Below, piece by piece: positions 18,474 through 25,577 of a stretch of DNA of 42,631 nucleotides. This DNA is from Flammeovirgaceae bacterium. Lineage in GTDB: Bacteria > Bacteroidota > Bacteroidia > Cytophagales > Cyclobacteriaceae. Below the pieces are notes generated by a model that worked only from the letters and a program-made list of their open reading frames with translations, searched no databases and was not told where the DNA came from. The stretch lies in assembly GCA_023251155.1 (NCBI GenBank), contig JAHEZH010000039.1, positions 1 to 42,631 on the forward strand. Reading direction: 5' to 3'. The translations under genes and the position numbers were made by a program. How positions within the stretch are numbered: the first letter of the stretch is position 1; each line of letters opens with the position of its first letter.

Positions 18474-18547
18474 TCTATTGGTATTACTAAAAAAGAATGA
18501 ATGTGTTAATCGAATGTTACGAATATGAGGGATAGATGAAATTGACT

Positions 18548-18589
18548 TGTAAATAGAAAGCACGCATCCCTGCGTTCCCTTTATTTACA
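18548..18589. repeat. Imperfect inverted repeat in the phytase upstream region
   Basis: Two 19-base arms (18548-18566 and 18571-18589) flank TCCC; the outer 8 bases (TGTAAATA/TATTTACA, one G-T pair next) and the inner ACGCA/TGCGT are complementary, with mismatches between. It lies about 130 bp upstream of the phytase start. It could be a regulator-binding site or an RNA hairpin; the T-rich right arm offers no clear terminator tail. Confidence 0.5.
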
Positions 18590-18601
18590 GATTCGATATC
18601 C

Positions 18602-18629
18602 GGGATTACTTTACTGCGTAAAGTATCCC
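18602..18629 (-). terminator. Hairpin after the outer-membrane protein gene
   Basis: GGGATTACTTTAC (18602-18614) pairs with GTAAAGTATCCC (18618-18629) through 12 bp with one bulged T and a 3-base loop. It lies 27 bases after the stop of the minus-strand beta-barrel gene, so it may mark its 3' end, but no T tail follows. Confidence 0.5.
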
Positions 18630-18655
18630 ATCACTAAGCGATCCTCTATCTACAT

Positions 18656-19282
18656 TTAATAGCCCAACTTAAACAACTTGTATCCTACCGAAACCTGGAA
18701 TACCTGGTTCTTTATCGCATGAGCATTTTCATCTTCTTCAATTCTGCGCAGACCAAGGTTGTAACGAACATCTACGATCAAGCCAAACGGAGCATCCCAT
18801 CCGGCACCAAGACACGCACTGATGTCTGATTTTTTATACGAGCGTTTCACGTCCTGATCTTTCTTAAACATAAACGTGATGCTATCAATCACATCGGCTT
18901 TTGCCGATTGCAGGAAGCCGATCTGAGGGCCTGCATGTACATTGATACCACCGCCGTTTTTGCTTTTGAAAAAATAGTACTTAACTAATACAGGTACATT
19001 GATGTAGTTAAAGTTCGATTCAAAGTCTCTTTGATTGACGGTGACTTTCGTGCCTTGCTGCGAAAGAACAACTTCAGGCTGAACAGCGAAATTCTCTTTC
19101 TTAAGAAGCGCAAACGCACCGGCATGATAACCCGTGCGGCCATCATACGAACCACTGGCATTCGCTACATGGAGGTTGGCAAAGTTCAGTCCGGCCTTTA
19201 CACCGACTGAAAACTGGGTTTGGGCAAAAGTTGCCGTAAAGAATAGAGCGGAGATTAAAGCAACGAGTAGACGTCTTTTCAT
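18656..19282 (-). CDS. Outer-membrane beta-barrel protein (PorT-like)
   Basis: This is a small outer-membrane protein of 208 residues with a signal peptide (MKRRLLVALISALFFTATFAQ, cut near FAQ) followed by alternating beta-strand sequence: FSVGVKAGLNFANLHV, GRTGYHAGAFALLKKENFAV, YINVPVLVKYYF, GGGINVHAGPQIGFLQ, CLGAGWDAPFGLIVDVRYNLGL, ending VFQVSVGYKLFKLGY. This is the pattern of the Bacteroidota OMP beta-barrel/PorT family, eight strands. The ATG at 19282 is preferred because it starts the signal peptide; the ATGs at 19303 and 19309 would add residues unlike one. The chosen start lies inside a 7-bp inverted repeat. The role is unknown; it follows the fucose operon on the same strand, but 98 bp separate it from the SDR gene. 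Confidence 0.8.
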   Translation of the reverse strand: MKRRLLVALISALFFTATFAQTQFSVGVKAGLNFANLHVANASGSYDGRTGYHAGAFALLKKENFAVQPEVVLSQQGTKVTVNQRDFESNFNYINVPVLVKYYFFKSKNGGGINVHAGPQIGFLQSAKADVIDSITFMFKKDQDVKRSYKKSDISACLGAGWDAPFGLIVDVRYNLGLRRIEEDENAHAIKNQVFQVSVGYKLFKLGY

Positions 19283-19304
19283 GTACAAGGGGGTTAGGTA
19301 CATG
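19280..19304 (-). promoter_or_regulatory. Inverted repeat covering the beta-barrel gene start codon
   Basis: CATGTAC (19280-19286) and GTACATG (19298-19304) form a perfect 7-bp inverted repeat with an 11-base spacer. The minus-strand start codon (19282-19280) is within one arm, and an upstream in-frame ATG lies in the other. As RNA the hairpin would occlude the start; as DNA it could be an operator. Confidence 0.45.
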
Positions 19305-19380
19305 GACAAGTAAACGAAAATTATCCGTACGGGGAAAGACCCGGGCCATTAACTCAAAACTTAATCACTATTCATTCGGT

Positions 19381-20169
19381 TTATGCGTTGGCCAGTGCCC
19401 GGTCAAGGTGTACATAGCCACCATCTACATAAACGAGCTGACCAGTGGTATGACTTGATTTCTCCGATAAAAGGAATGCCGTTGTATTGGCAATCTCCTC
19501 TGCAGTGGTCATGCGTTTATTCAACGGTATTTTAGATTCGATCGATGCCAGTTTTTGTTTAGGATCGGGCAATGTGTTGATCCATTTTTCGTATAAAGGC
19601 GTCCAGCATTCTGCTACGATAATGGCGTTTACCCGAATATTGTATTTCAATAACTCTACTGCCCATTCCCGTGTCATCGCGTTGCGCCCGCCATTGGCTG
19701 CTGCATAGCCGGATGTTCCACCCTGGCCGGTATCCGCTGTTTTCGAACTGATGTTTACAATCGCCCCCTTGGTTTCTTTCAATGCAGGTAATGCATGGTG
19801 CGCCATCAGGTAATAATGCACCATGTTCTTATGCAGGGAAGCAACAAATGCTTCGTAAGTGCCATGCTCCAGTCCTACCCCATCATTCACACCGGCATTG
19901 TTCACAAGCCCATCGATCTTGCCAAACATTTTCAAAACTTGTTGCACCGCTCTCGCCGATTCATCGGGCGTTGTCAGTTCTGCTGCAATGGAAGACACTT
20001 TACCTCCGGCCTGCTCCACTTCTGTTACCATGGCTAAGTTATCTTCTTCATTGCGCCCTACGATGACCGGTAGAGCTCCTTCTGTGGCGAGCACTTTTAC
20101 GATCCCGGCTCCAATCCCTTTTGCACCACCGGTCACAATAATCACCTTATCTTTCAAATGTAAATTCAT
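19381..20169 (-). CDS. SDR oxidoreductase of the fucose operon (probable L-fucose dehydrogenase)
   Basis: This cytoplasmic NAD(P)-dependent SDR has 262 residues and probably oxidises L-fucose to its lactone. It shows TGGAKGIG (14-21) and NNAG, a catalytic-type Ser in IVNISSKTADTGQGG, and the C-terminal TGQLVYVDGGYVHLDRALANA. The position normally holding YxxxK reads YAAAN: the tyrosine is kept but the catalytic lysine is asparagine, checked in the nucleotides (tat gca gca gcc aat). So it either uses an altered proton relay or belongs to a subgroup where this is normal. It is the last gene of a four-gene operon, 11 bp after the lactonase. Alternatives are 2-keto-3-deoxy-fuconate dehydrogenase or an enzyme for a related 6-deoxysugar. 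Confidence 0.8.
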   Translation of the reverse strand: MNLHLKDKVIIVTGGAKGIGAGIVKVLATEGALPVIVGRNEEDNLAMVTEVEQAGGKVSSIAAELTTPDESARAVQQVLKMFGKIDGLVNNAGVNDGVGLEHGTYEAFVASLHKNMVHYYLMAHHALPALKETKGAIVNISSKTADTGQGGTSGYAAANGGRNAMTREWAVELLKYNIRVNAIIVAECWTPLYEKWINTLPDPKQKLASIESKIPLNKRMTTAEEIANTTAFLLSEKSSHTTGQLVYVDGGYVHLDRALANA

Positions 20170-20180
20170 AGCGTATCTGA

Positions 20181-21011
20181 TTACAGGTTATAAAATTGAA
20201 TTGCGTTACCACCAAAAAACAGATCCTGTTCGTTCCTGGTAAAAGATGAAAAATAATCAGTAACCAATGAGAGTGTCTCCTGATAAGAACCGGCCAGAAG
20301 ACAAACCGGCCAGTCGGATCCAAACAGAATACGATTTGTACCGAATGATTCCACCACCACATCGATGTAGGGAATGATATCGGCTGCCCGCCAATCGTTC
20401 CAATTTGCTTCCGTGATCATACCTGAGAGTTTACAATACACGTTTTCCTGATCAGAGAACGAACGGATCTCTTTCTTCCATGGATTGATCTCTTTACTTT
20501 TTATAAGAGGTTTAGCCAGATGGTCAATCACAAATAACTGATCCGGGAAAAGAGAAACGAACTTCTGCGCGGCATTCAGCTGATCAGGAAGAATCAAAAG
20601 ATCATACGTAAAATGATATTTTTCCAACAAACGTATACCGTTACAAAAAGCGGGATTCAACATGTAGTCTCTTTGCGGTTCACTTTGCAGAATATGTCTG
20701 AACCCTTTCATCTTATCGAACTGCTTGTAATACGTGAGCTGATCTTCAATGTCATCCGCCTGGAAATCCACCCAGCCCACTACGCCTTTGATAAAATCAT
20801 ACTCCTTCGCGTTCTGTAATTGAAATGCATTCTCCTCTTTGGCCTGATCGGATTGTACTACCACACAGCCATCGATTCCATTTTCCTCAAGAAGAGGGCG
20901 AAGATCGGAAGGAAGGAAATCCTTTTTCAGAACAGACATACGTTCATCAATCCAGCGATCACGCACAGGATGGTATTTCCAAAAATGCTGGTGTGCATCA
21001 ATTCGCAGCAT
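20181..21011 (-). CDS. Amidohydrolase-fold sugar lactonase (probable L-fuconolactonase)
   Basis: This cytoplasmic TIM-barrel hydrolase of 276 residues is predicted to open L-fucono-1,5-lactone to L-fuconate. It begins MLRIDAHQHFWKY with the metal-binding His-x-His (residues 7 and 9), continues with RHILQSEPQRDYM, FVIDHLAKP and a late ILFGSDWPVC whose aspartate is the usual catalytic or metal ligand of this subfamily. The whole pattern is that of the amidohydrolase_2 lactonases acting on fucose, rhamnose or galactose lactones. The start at 21011 overlaps the end of the mutarotase gene by 14 bp, a sign of tight co-expression. Substrate identity is inferred from the fucose-type permease and mutarotase neighbours. 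Confidence 0.85.
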   Translation of the reverse strand: MLRIDAHQHFWKYHPVRDRWIDERMSVLKKDFLPSDLRPLLEENGIDGCVVVQSDQAKEENAFQLQNAKEYDFIKGVVGWVDFQADDIEDQLTYYKQFDKMKGFRHILQSEPQRDYMLNPAFCNGIRLLEKYHFTYDLLILPDQLNAAQKFVSLFPDQLFVIDHLAKPLIKSKEINPWKKEIRSFSDQENVYCKLSGMITEANWNDWRAADIIPYIDVVVESFGTNRILFGSDWPVCLLAGSYQETLSLVTDYFSSFTRNEQDLFFGGNAIQFYNL

Positions 21012-21351
21012 GCGTTTTTACATTGAGTTCAAATACACGCTCCATCAGTATCCATTTCTCTCCTTCCATCGCCCAGGGCAAAGGTTGCTGGAATTTCCAC
21101 ATCAGTTCTTCCCACTCCTGCACTTTTACATTTACCGCATCGCTTTTTGCTTTGTCTTCAAAACTAAACGTATCATTCACTTCCATCATCATAAACAAGC
21201 GATTGCCGGTACGATAAATCTCCATCAACGTAATACCCGAACCAACAATGCTTTGTTTTACTTCCGGCCACACATGCCTGTGCCAGTAATCGTATTGTTC
21301 TATACCCGAAGGGTCATCTTTCAAATCAAGTGCGAGCGCATATCTCTTCAT
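20998..21351 (-). CDS. L-rhamnose/L-fucose mutarotase family protein
   Basis: This 117-residue cytoplasmic enzyme of the RhaM family is predicted to interconvert alpha and beta anomers of a 6-deoxyhexose so that the dehydrogenase receives its preferred form. It shows the family layout: MKRYALALDLKDDP, the catalytic region QYDYWHRHVWPEV (His24, His26 and a nearby Tyr), ITLMEIYRTGNRLFMMMEV and WKFQQPLPWAMEGEKW. It lies 18 bp after the permease gene and overlaps the lactonase by 14 bp. RhaM-fold proteins in fucose loci act on L-fucose; with no rhamnose isomerase or kinase here, fucose is favoured. Confidence 0.85.
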   Translation of the reverse strand: MKRYALALDLKDDPSGIEQYDYWHRHVWPEVKQSIVGSGITLMEIYRTGNRLFMMMEVNDTFSFEDKAKSDAVNVKVQEWEELMWKFQQPLPWAMEGEKWILMERVFELNVKTHAAN

Positions 21352-21369
21352 AAAAAGAAATTCAAAATA

Positions 21370-22641
21370 TTAATGTGATGCGGTAAGCTGTACCTTTTCA
21401 GCATTCCAGTTTTTAATAGCAAAATAGAGCACCATCAAAAAACAGACGGCAGGAACCATGTAGGCCAGCTGTATAGTAGTTGCATCCGAAACTCTTCCCA
21501 TGATCAATGGAAAAAAGGCCCCTCCCACGATAGACATAATCACCAATGATGATCCTTCCTTTGTGCGTGCCCCCAGGCCACGAATACTCAATGAAAAAAT
21601 AGTAGGAAACATAATCGACATAAAGAATTCTACCCCCACCAATGCATACACGGCTATTTTTCCATGAAGGAACACGGACATGATCAGCAGGAAAACATTG
21701 ATCAAACTATAAGCTGCTAATAATTTGGAGGGAGAAATAAAACGCATGAGAAATGTACCGATGAAGCGGCCGATCATGAACCCAAACAGGGCGGCAGACA
21801 AAAAGAAGGCCGCTGATTTTTCTTCGATACCTGCCACATGACCTGAGAAACGAATAAAAAAACTACTGACGCATACCTGTGCCCCTACGTAAAAAAACTG
21901 CGCCACCACTCCCAGCATCAGATTCTTTTCTTTGAACACACCTCCCTGCGTCACTCCTTCTTCATGCTCTTTTATTTCCGGGAGTTTTGTTTTCCATAAC
22001 AGAAGAGCAACCAGCAACACCACTCCACCAATAATACTAAAAGGCACCTGTACAGCACCGGCTTCCAGGTCGAGGTAATTGGAAAGCTGCTCTGTACTCA
22101 GGGAAGAGAGATCCGTTGTCGTATCATCTGATAAAATAAAATATCCACCAACCAAGGGAGCTAACATGGCTGCAAGTCCATTGAACGACTGCGCCAGGTT
22201 CAAGCGTTGTGTTGCACCTTCCGGGTTCCCCAATTTTGTCATGTACGGATTGGCTGCTGTCTCCAGGAAAGTAAGCCCACAGGCAATCACAAATAAAGCA
22301 AACAGGAAAAAGAAATAAAGTCGTGTTTCCGCTGCAGGAAAAAACAGGAAAGCGCCGGTGGCGAAAAGAAGAAGTCCTAAAATAATACCTCCTTTGTATC
22401 CATATTTTTTCATGAACAATCCTGCGGGGAGCGCCATTAAGAAATAAGCAATGTAGGATGCGGAGTCAATCAATGCGGATTGGGTATCGCTGAGCTGACA
22501 AGCTCTCTTCAAATGAGGTATCAATATGGGATTGAGATTAAGAGCAAAACCCCAAAGAAAAAACAAGGAAGTAATCAGCGCTTCAGAGAACACAGTGTTC
22601 TCTTTGTTTTGCGAAGGTCCCGTTATTGGTATCTCTCTCAT
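21370..22641 (-). CDS. fucP: FucP-type L-fucose/sugar permease (MFS)
   Basis: This is an inner-membrane major facilitator permease of about 423 residues with 12 predicted helices, expected to import L-fucose by proton symport. Family features include SLFFLWGFALNLNPILIP, AYFLMALPAGLFMKKYGYKGGI, and LTFLETAANPYMTKLGNPE, the FucP signature containing the glutamate equivalent to E. coli Glu135. The position of E. coli Asp46 (LNDIL) is LNPIL here, so that acidic residue is absent. I chose ATG 22641 (MREIPITGP) over 22686 because a CACTTTTG promoter-like box at 22652-22659 lies between them. It heads the operon permease-mutarotase-lactonase-SDR. Transport of a related 6-deoxysugar or galactose is possible. 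Confidence 0.85.
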   Translation of the reverse strand: MREIPITGPSQNKENTVFSEALITSLFFLWGFALNLNPILIPHLKRACQLSDTQSALIDSASYIAYFLMALPAGLFMKKYGYKGGIILGLLLFATGAFLFFPAAETRLYFFFLFALFVIACGLTFLETAANPYMTKLGNPEGATQRLNLAQSFNGLAAMLAPLVGGYFILSDDTTTDLSSLSTEQLSNYLDLEAGAVQVPFSIIGGVVLLVALLLWKTKLPEIKEHEEGVTQGGVFKEKNLMLGVVAQFFYVGAQVCVSSFFIRFSGHVAGIEEKSAAFFLSAALFGFMIGRFIGTFLMRFISPSKLLAAYSLINVFLLIMSVFLHGKIAVYALVGVEFFMSIMFPTIFSLSIRGLGARTKEGSSLVIMSIVGGAFFPLIMGRVSDATTIQLAYMVPAVCFLMVLYFAIKNWNAEKVQLTASH

Positions 22642-22651
22642 TGGCGCATGG

Positions 22652-22659
22652 CAAAAGTG
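22652..22659 (-). promoter_or_regulatory. Possible fucose operon -7 box
   Basis: CACTTTTG on the minus strand is one base from TAnnTTTG, with a TTG 24 bases upstream, slightly beyond the usual spacing. It is identical to the octamer before the phytase operon. It would give a very short leader before ATG 22641. Confidence 0.35.
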
Positions 22660-22807
22660 ATCAGGTAAGTTATTTAAAAAGATCAATATTCAAATCTTTA
22701 ACTGATACAATTGGGGAATTAGTTACCCGGATGTAAAAATTAGTGTTTAAAAATGCCACATCAAAGAGGGCACCGTTATTTCAACCCCTACCGCAAAAAG
22801 CACTTTT

Positions 22808-23020
22808 ATGAAAAATCTAGGCATAGTATTGATTGCGGTCGGCTTATTGATGACTGTGATTACGGGTTTCAACGTAGTAACCAAGAAAAAAGTAGTTGAC
22901 CTTGGCCCGATCGAAATTAATAAAGAAGAGAAAACTCCAATCTACTGGTCGCCCATCGTTGGAGGTATCTTGTTGGTCAGTGGCATTGCTATCGTGCTGG
23001 TGAGTCGCAGAAAGGCATAA
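22808..23020 (+). CDS. Small two-helix membrane protein
   Basis: This 70-residue protein has two membrane helices: residues about 4-24 (LGIVLIAVGLLMTVITGFNVV) and 48-66 (PIVGGILLVSGIAIVLVS), joined by a polar loop KKKVVDLGPIEINKEEKTP and ending in RRKA, which predicts both ends in the cytoplasm. This layout is common in small Bacteroidota inner-membrane proteins that I cannot assign to a function. It is divergent from the fucose operon and followed by a strong bidirectional terminator, so it is transcribed alone. The even hydrophobicity and the terminator make it a real gene. Confidence 0.75.
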   Translation: MKNLGIVLIAVGLLMTVITGFNVVTKKKVVDLGPIEINKEEKTPIYWSPIVGGILLVSGIAIVLVSRRKA

Positions 23021-23045
23021 GTACCAAATTCAACTTCCTTTAAAT

Positions 23046-23082
23046 AAAAAAGTCCTGCTCTAATGTTGAGCGGGACTTTTTT
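23046..23082. terminator. Bidirectional intrinsic terminator
   Basis: A 15-bp stem (23046-23060 with 23068-23082, one G-T pair) with a 7-base loop has six A on one side and six T on the other. It serves both the plus-strand small membrane gene (stop 23020) and the minus-strand gene ending at 23102. Confidence 0.9.
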
Positions 23083-23101
23083 ATTGATCGGCTACACCTG
23101 T

Positions 23102-23335
23102 TTACATCGCGTCCTGATCTGCTTTTTCGGCTCTCATCTGCAGACCATTTTTCTTGACCAGCAGAATAGTATCGCCATGGCAATTCACCCCTTTTCCAAA
23201 TTCAACAATGGTGTATCCACAGCCAGACGCTTTTTTTACCATATTTGATTTTTTATTTGTCTTTATAGGATAATTTGCTCCCATAATGAGTACCAGATTG
23301 GCTAACACACTTATCGTAACAAGAACTTTTTTCAT
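23102..23335 (-). CDS. Small secreted protein of unknown function
   Basis: This 77-residue protein begins with a likely signal peptide (MKKVLVTISVLANLVLIMGA, cut after about residue 20). The mature part is about 57 residues, basic, with two cysteines in SGCGYTIVEFGKGVNCHGD that could form a disulfide, and the end KADQDAM. I do not recognise a family. A shared bidirectional terminator with the convergent neighbour, a plausible signal peptide and an ATG start support it as real. Nothing around it suggests a role. Confidence 0.6.
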   Translation of the reverse strand: MKKVLVTISVLANLVLIMGANYPIKTNKKSNMVKKASGCGYTIVEFGKGVNCHGDTILLVKKNGLQMRAEKADQDAM

Positions 23336-23510
23336 AACTTTTGATCATCTTTTTCTACATTCATGGCCATCCACTTCCTTTTCGGGTGTAGGCCATTTTA
23401 AATTAACTCCACCTGAGTATAGAAAATCTTATACCAAAAAGGATGAACTGGCACCTTAATGCTTAGAGAATACTAATCCGATTAAAATTCCAATTAAAAA
23501 ATAAAAACAC

Positions 23511-24362
23511 ATGCGCTGGTCAGGTAGAGAACGAAGCGGAAACGTAGAAGATCGCAGAGGAATGGGTGGAAAGGTGGCCATTGGTGGTGGCATAGGTGGA
23601 GTAATCATTCTTGTATTGAGTTTGCTGATGGGTGAAAACCCGCTCAACTATATCGACACCAGTTCGCTGCAACAGGGTGAAGAGCAGTCTTCCCCCAATG
23701 CTCCGCTGACAGAAGAGGAAGACCCGCAGGGCTACTTTGTTGGCGTGGTATTGAAAGATACGGAGGTAGTATGGACAGAACTCTTCCAGACTCAACTGAA
23801 CAGCACTTACCAGGAACCCGCATTGGTTTTATTTACGGATGGATCTCAATCCGGTTGTGGGTATGCCAGCAGTGCGGTGGGCCCTTTCTATTGCCCTGCA
23901 GATCAAAAAGTATATATCGATTTAAGCTTTTATGCCGATCTGCAAAATCGCTTTGATGCGCCCGGCGATTTTGCTATGGCTTATGTAATTGCACACGAAG
24001 TAGGGCATCACGTGCAAAATCTGTTGGGTATATCGGATAAGATGAGAGCCGCACAGCAAGGGCTGAGCGAAGCCGAAGCAAACCGGCTTTCCGTCAAGCT
24101 GGAGCTCCAGGCCGATTTTTTTGCCGGTGTATGGGCACATCATGCACAGAAAATGGAAAACATTCTCGACCCGGGTGATATCGAAGAGGCACTGACCGCT
24201 GCCAATGCTATCGGTGATGATCGTCTTCAGCAACAATCGCAAGGCCGTGTCGTGCCCGATGCTTTTACTCATGGCACATCCAAACAAAGGATGTACTGGT
24301 TCAAAAAAGGATACGAAACGGGTGACATCCGTCAGGGCGATACATTCAGCCAGGAACAATAA
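23511..24362 (+). CDS. Putative neutral zinc metallopeptidase (YpfJ family)
   Basis: This is a membrane-anchored zinc peptidase-like protein of 283 residues. The N-terminus is MRWSGRERSGNVEDRRG, a hallmark of the family, followed by a single transmembrane helix (about 23-40, with GGVIILVLSLLM) and a periplasmic or extracytoplasmic catalytic domain. The metal site is HEVGHH (His162, Glu163, His166) in YVIAHEVGHHVQNLLG, with a downstream ELQADFFAGVWAHH that likely gives the third ligand. Two cysteines lie in SGCGYAS and FYCPADQ. The physiological substrate of the family is not known. The phospholipase D gene starts 30 bp after its stop, so the two are probably co-transcribed. Confidence 0.9.
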   Translation: MRWSGRERSGNVEDRRGMGGKVAIGGGIGGVIILVLSLLMGENPLNYIDTSSLQQGEEQSSPNAPLTEEEDPQGYFVGVVLKDTEVVWTELFQTQLNSTYQEPALVLFTDGSQSGCGYASSAVGPFYCPADQKVYIDLSFYADLQNRFDAPGDFAMAYVIAHEVGHHVQNLLGISDKMRAAQQGLSEAEANRLSVKLELQADFFAGVWAHHAQKMENILDPGDIEEALTAANAIGDDRLQQQSQGRVVPDAFTHGTSKQRMYWFKKGYETGDIRQGDTFSQEQ

Positions 24363-24392
24363 TCAGCTGCTTCGTTCTATCTTGCCTCTGAT

Positions 24393-25562
24393 ATGCAACT
24401 CAGGAAGGTCAAACATCCTACCCACTATTTCGCCCACAATAAAGTTACCCTTCTGCGAAGTGGCACAGCCTACTTTGAAACACTTCATCGGTTAATCCGT
24501 GAGGCAAAGCACTCCATCTACCTGCAAACGTATATTTTCGATGAAGATGAAACCGGTATGGCAGTAGCTGAAGCACTGATCCGTGCTGCGCAAAGAAAAG
24601 TTGATGTATTCGTTTTATTGGATGGATATGCTTCACAGCAATTGACTACTGCGTTCATCAAAAGGCTAACTGATTCCGGAATTCGGTTTCGATGGTTCGA
24701 ACCGCTTTTAAAAAGCAAGCATTTTTATTTCGGAAGAAGACTTCATCATAAAGTAGTGGTGATCGATAAGTACCGGTCACTGGTAACAGGAAGAAACATC
24801 AGCAATCGCTACAATGATATGCCTGATCAAAATGCGTGGCTGGATTGGGCCGTTCTGACGGAAGGAGATGTTGTATCCGTACTGGAACTGATCTGCAAGA
24901 GGCGCATGAAGGTGTACACGCGTCATAAAAAAGAAGAAAAAACAGTATTGCCCACCGCGGAGGTAAAAGAGGAATGCCGGGTACGCGTGAGAGTAAATGA
25001 CTGGGTGCAGAACAAGCGGCAGATTTCAACAAGCTACCTGGAGATGCTTCGCCATGCTTCTTCGCACCTCATTATCATGTCGCCTTATTTCCTTCCGGGA
25101 AATGAACTGCGAAAGCAAATGGCACGCGCCGCAAAGCGGGGTGTAAAAATCAAAGTGATTCTTAGTGGAGTTTCGGATGTGGCCATTGTCAAGTGGGCCG
25201 AGCGTTATGTCTATCAATGGTTGCTGCGAAACCGTATTGAGATTCATGAATACCAGAAAAATGTATTACATGGCAAAATGGCTACCTATGATAATCTCTG
25301 GACCACCATTGGTTCGTATAATGTAAACAACCTGAGTGCTTACGCCAGCATCGAGTTAAACCTGGATGTAGCTAATAGTGACTTCGCTAAAACAGCAGAT
25401 CGTGAACTGGAAAAGATCATTGCGGATGACTGTGTGCAGATAACGGAAGAAGATTATAAAAAACGCAATGGTTTTTTCCGCAGGATGATTCACTTCCTGT
25501 CGTATGAATCGTTACGCTTGGTGTTGTTTCTTACTACCTTCTATTTTAAACAAAGAGAGTGA
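24393..25562 (+). CDS. Phospholipase D family protein, cardiolipin-synthase-like
   Basis: This membrane-associated enzyme is predicted to condense or transfer phosphatidyl groups, as in cardiolipin synthesis. The 389-residue protein has two HKD motifs: LHHKVVVIDKYRSLVTGRN (His118, Lys120, Asp125) and LHGKMATYDNLWTTIGSYN (His293, Lys295, Asp300), each followed by the G-S/G-R-N segment expected of the PLD fold. There is no N-terminal pair of membrane helices like that of long cardiolipin synthases, so it resembles the short ClsB/ClsC type. A C-terminal hydrophobic stretch near FLSYESLRLVLFLTTFYF may attach it to the membrane. It is 30 bp downstream of the zinc peptidase and convergent with the YdjM-like gene 15 bp away. 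Confidence 0.9.
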   Translation: MQLRKVKHPTHYFAHNKVTLLRSGTAYFETLHRLIREAKHSIYLQTYIFDEDETGMAVAEALIRAAQRKVDVFVLLDGYASQQLTTAFIKRLTDSGIRFRWFEPLLKSKHFYFGRRLHHKVVVIDKYRSLVTGRNISNRYNDMPDQNAWLDWAVLTEGDVVSVLELICKRRMKVYTRHKKEEKTVLPTAEVKEECRVRVRVNDWVQNKRQISTSYLEMLRHASSHLIIMSPYFLPGNELRKQMARAAKRGVKIKVILSGVSDVAIVKWAERYVYQWLLRNRIEIHEYQKNVLHGKMATYDNLWTTIGSYNVNNLSAYASIELNLDVANSDFAKTADRELEKIIADDCVQITEEDYKKRNGFFRRMIHFLSYESLRLVLFLTTFYFKQRE

Positions 25563-25577
25563 TTTCATTACGTCCTG

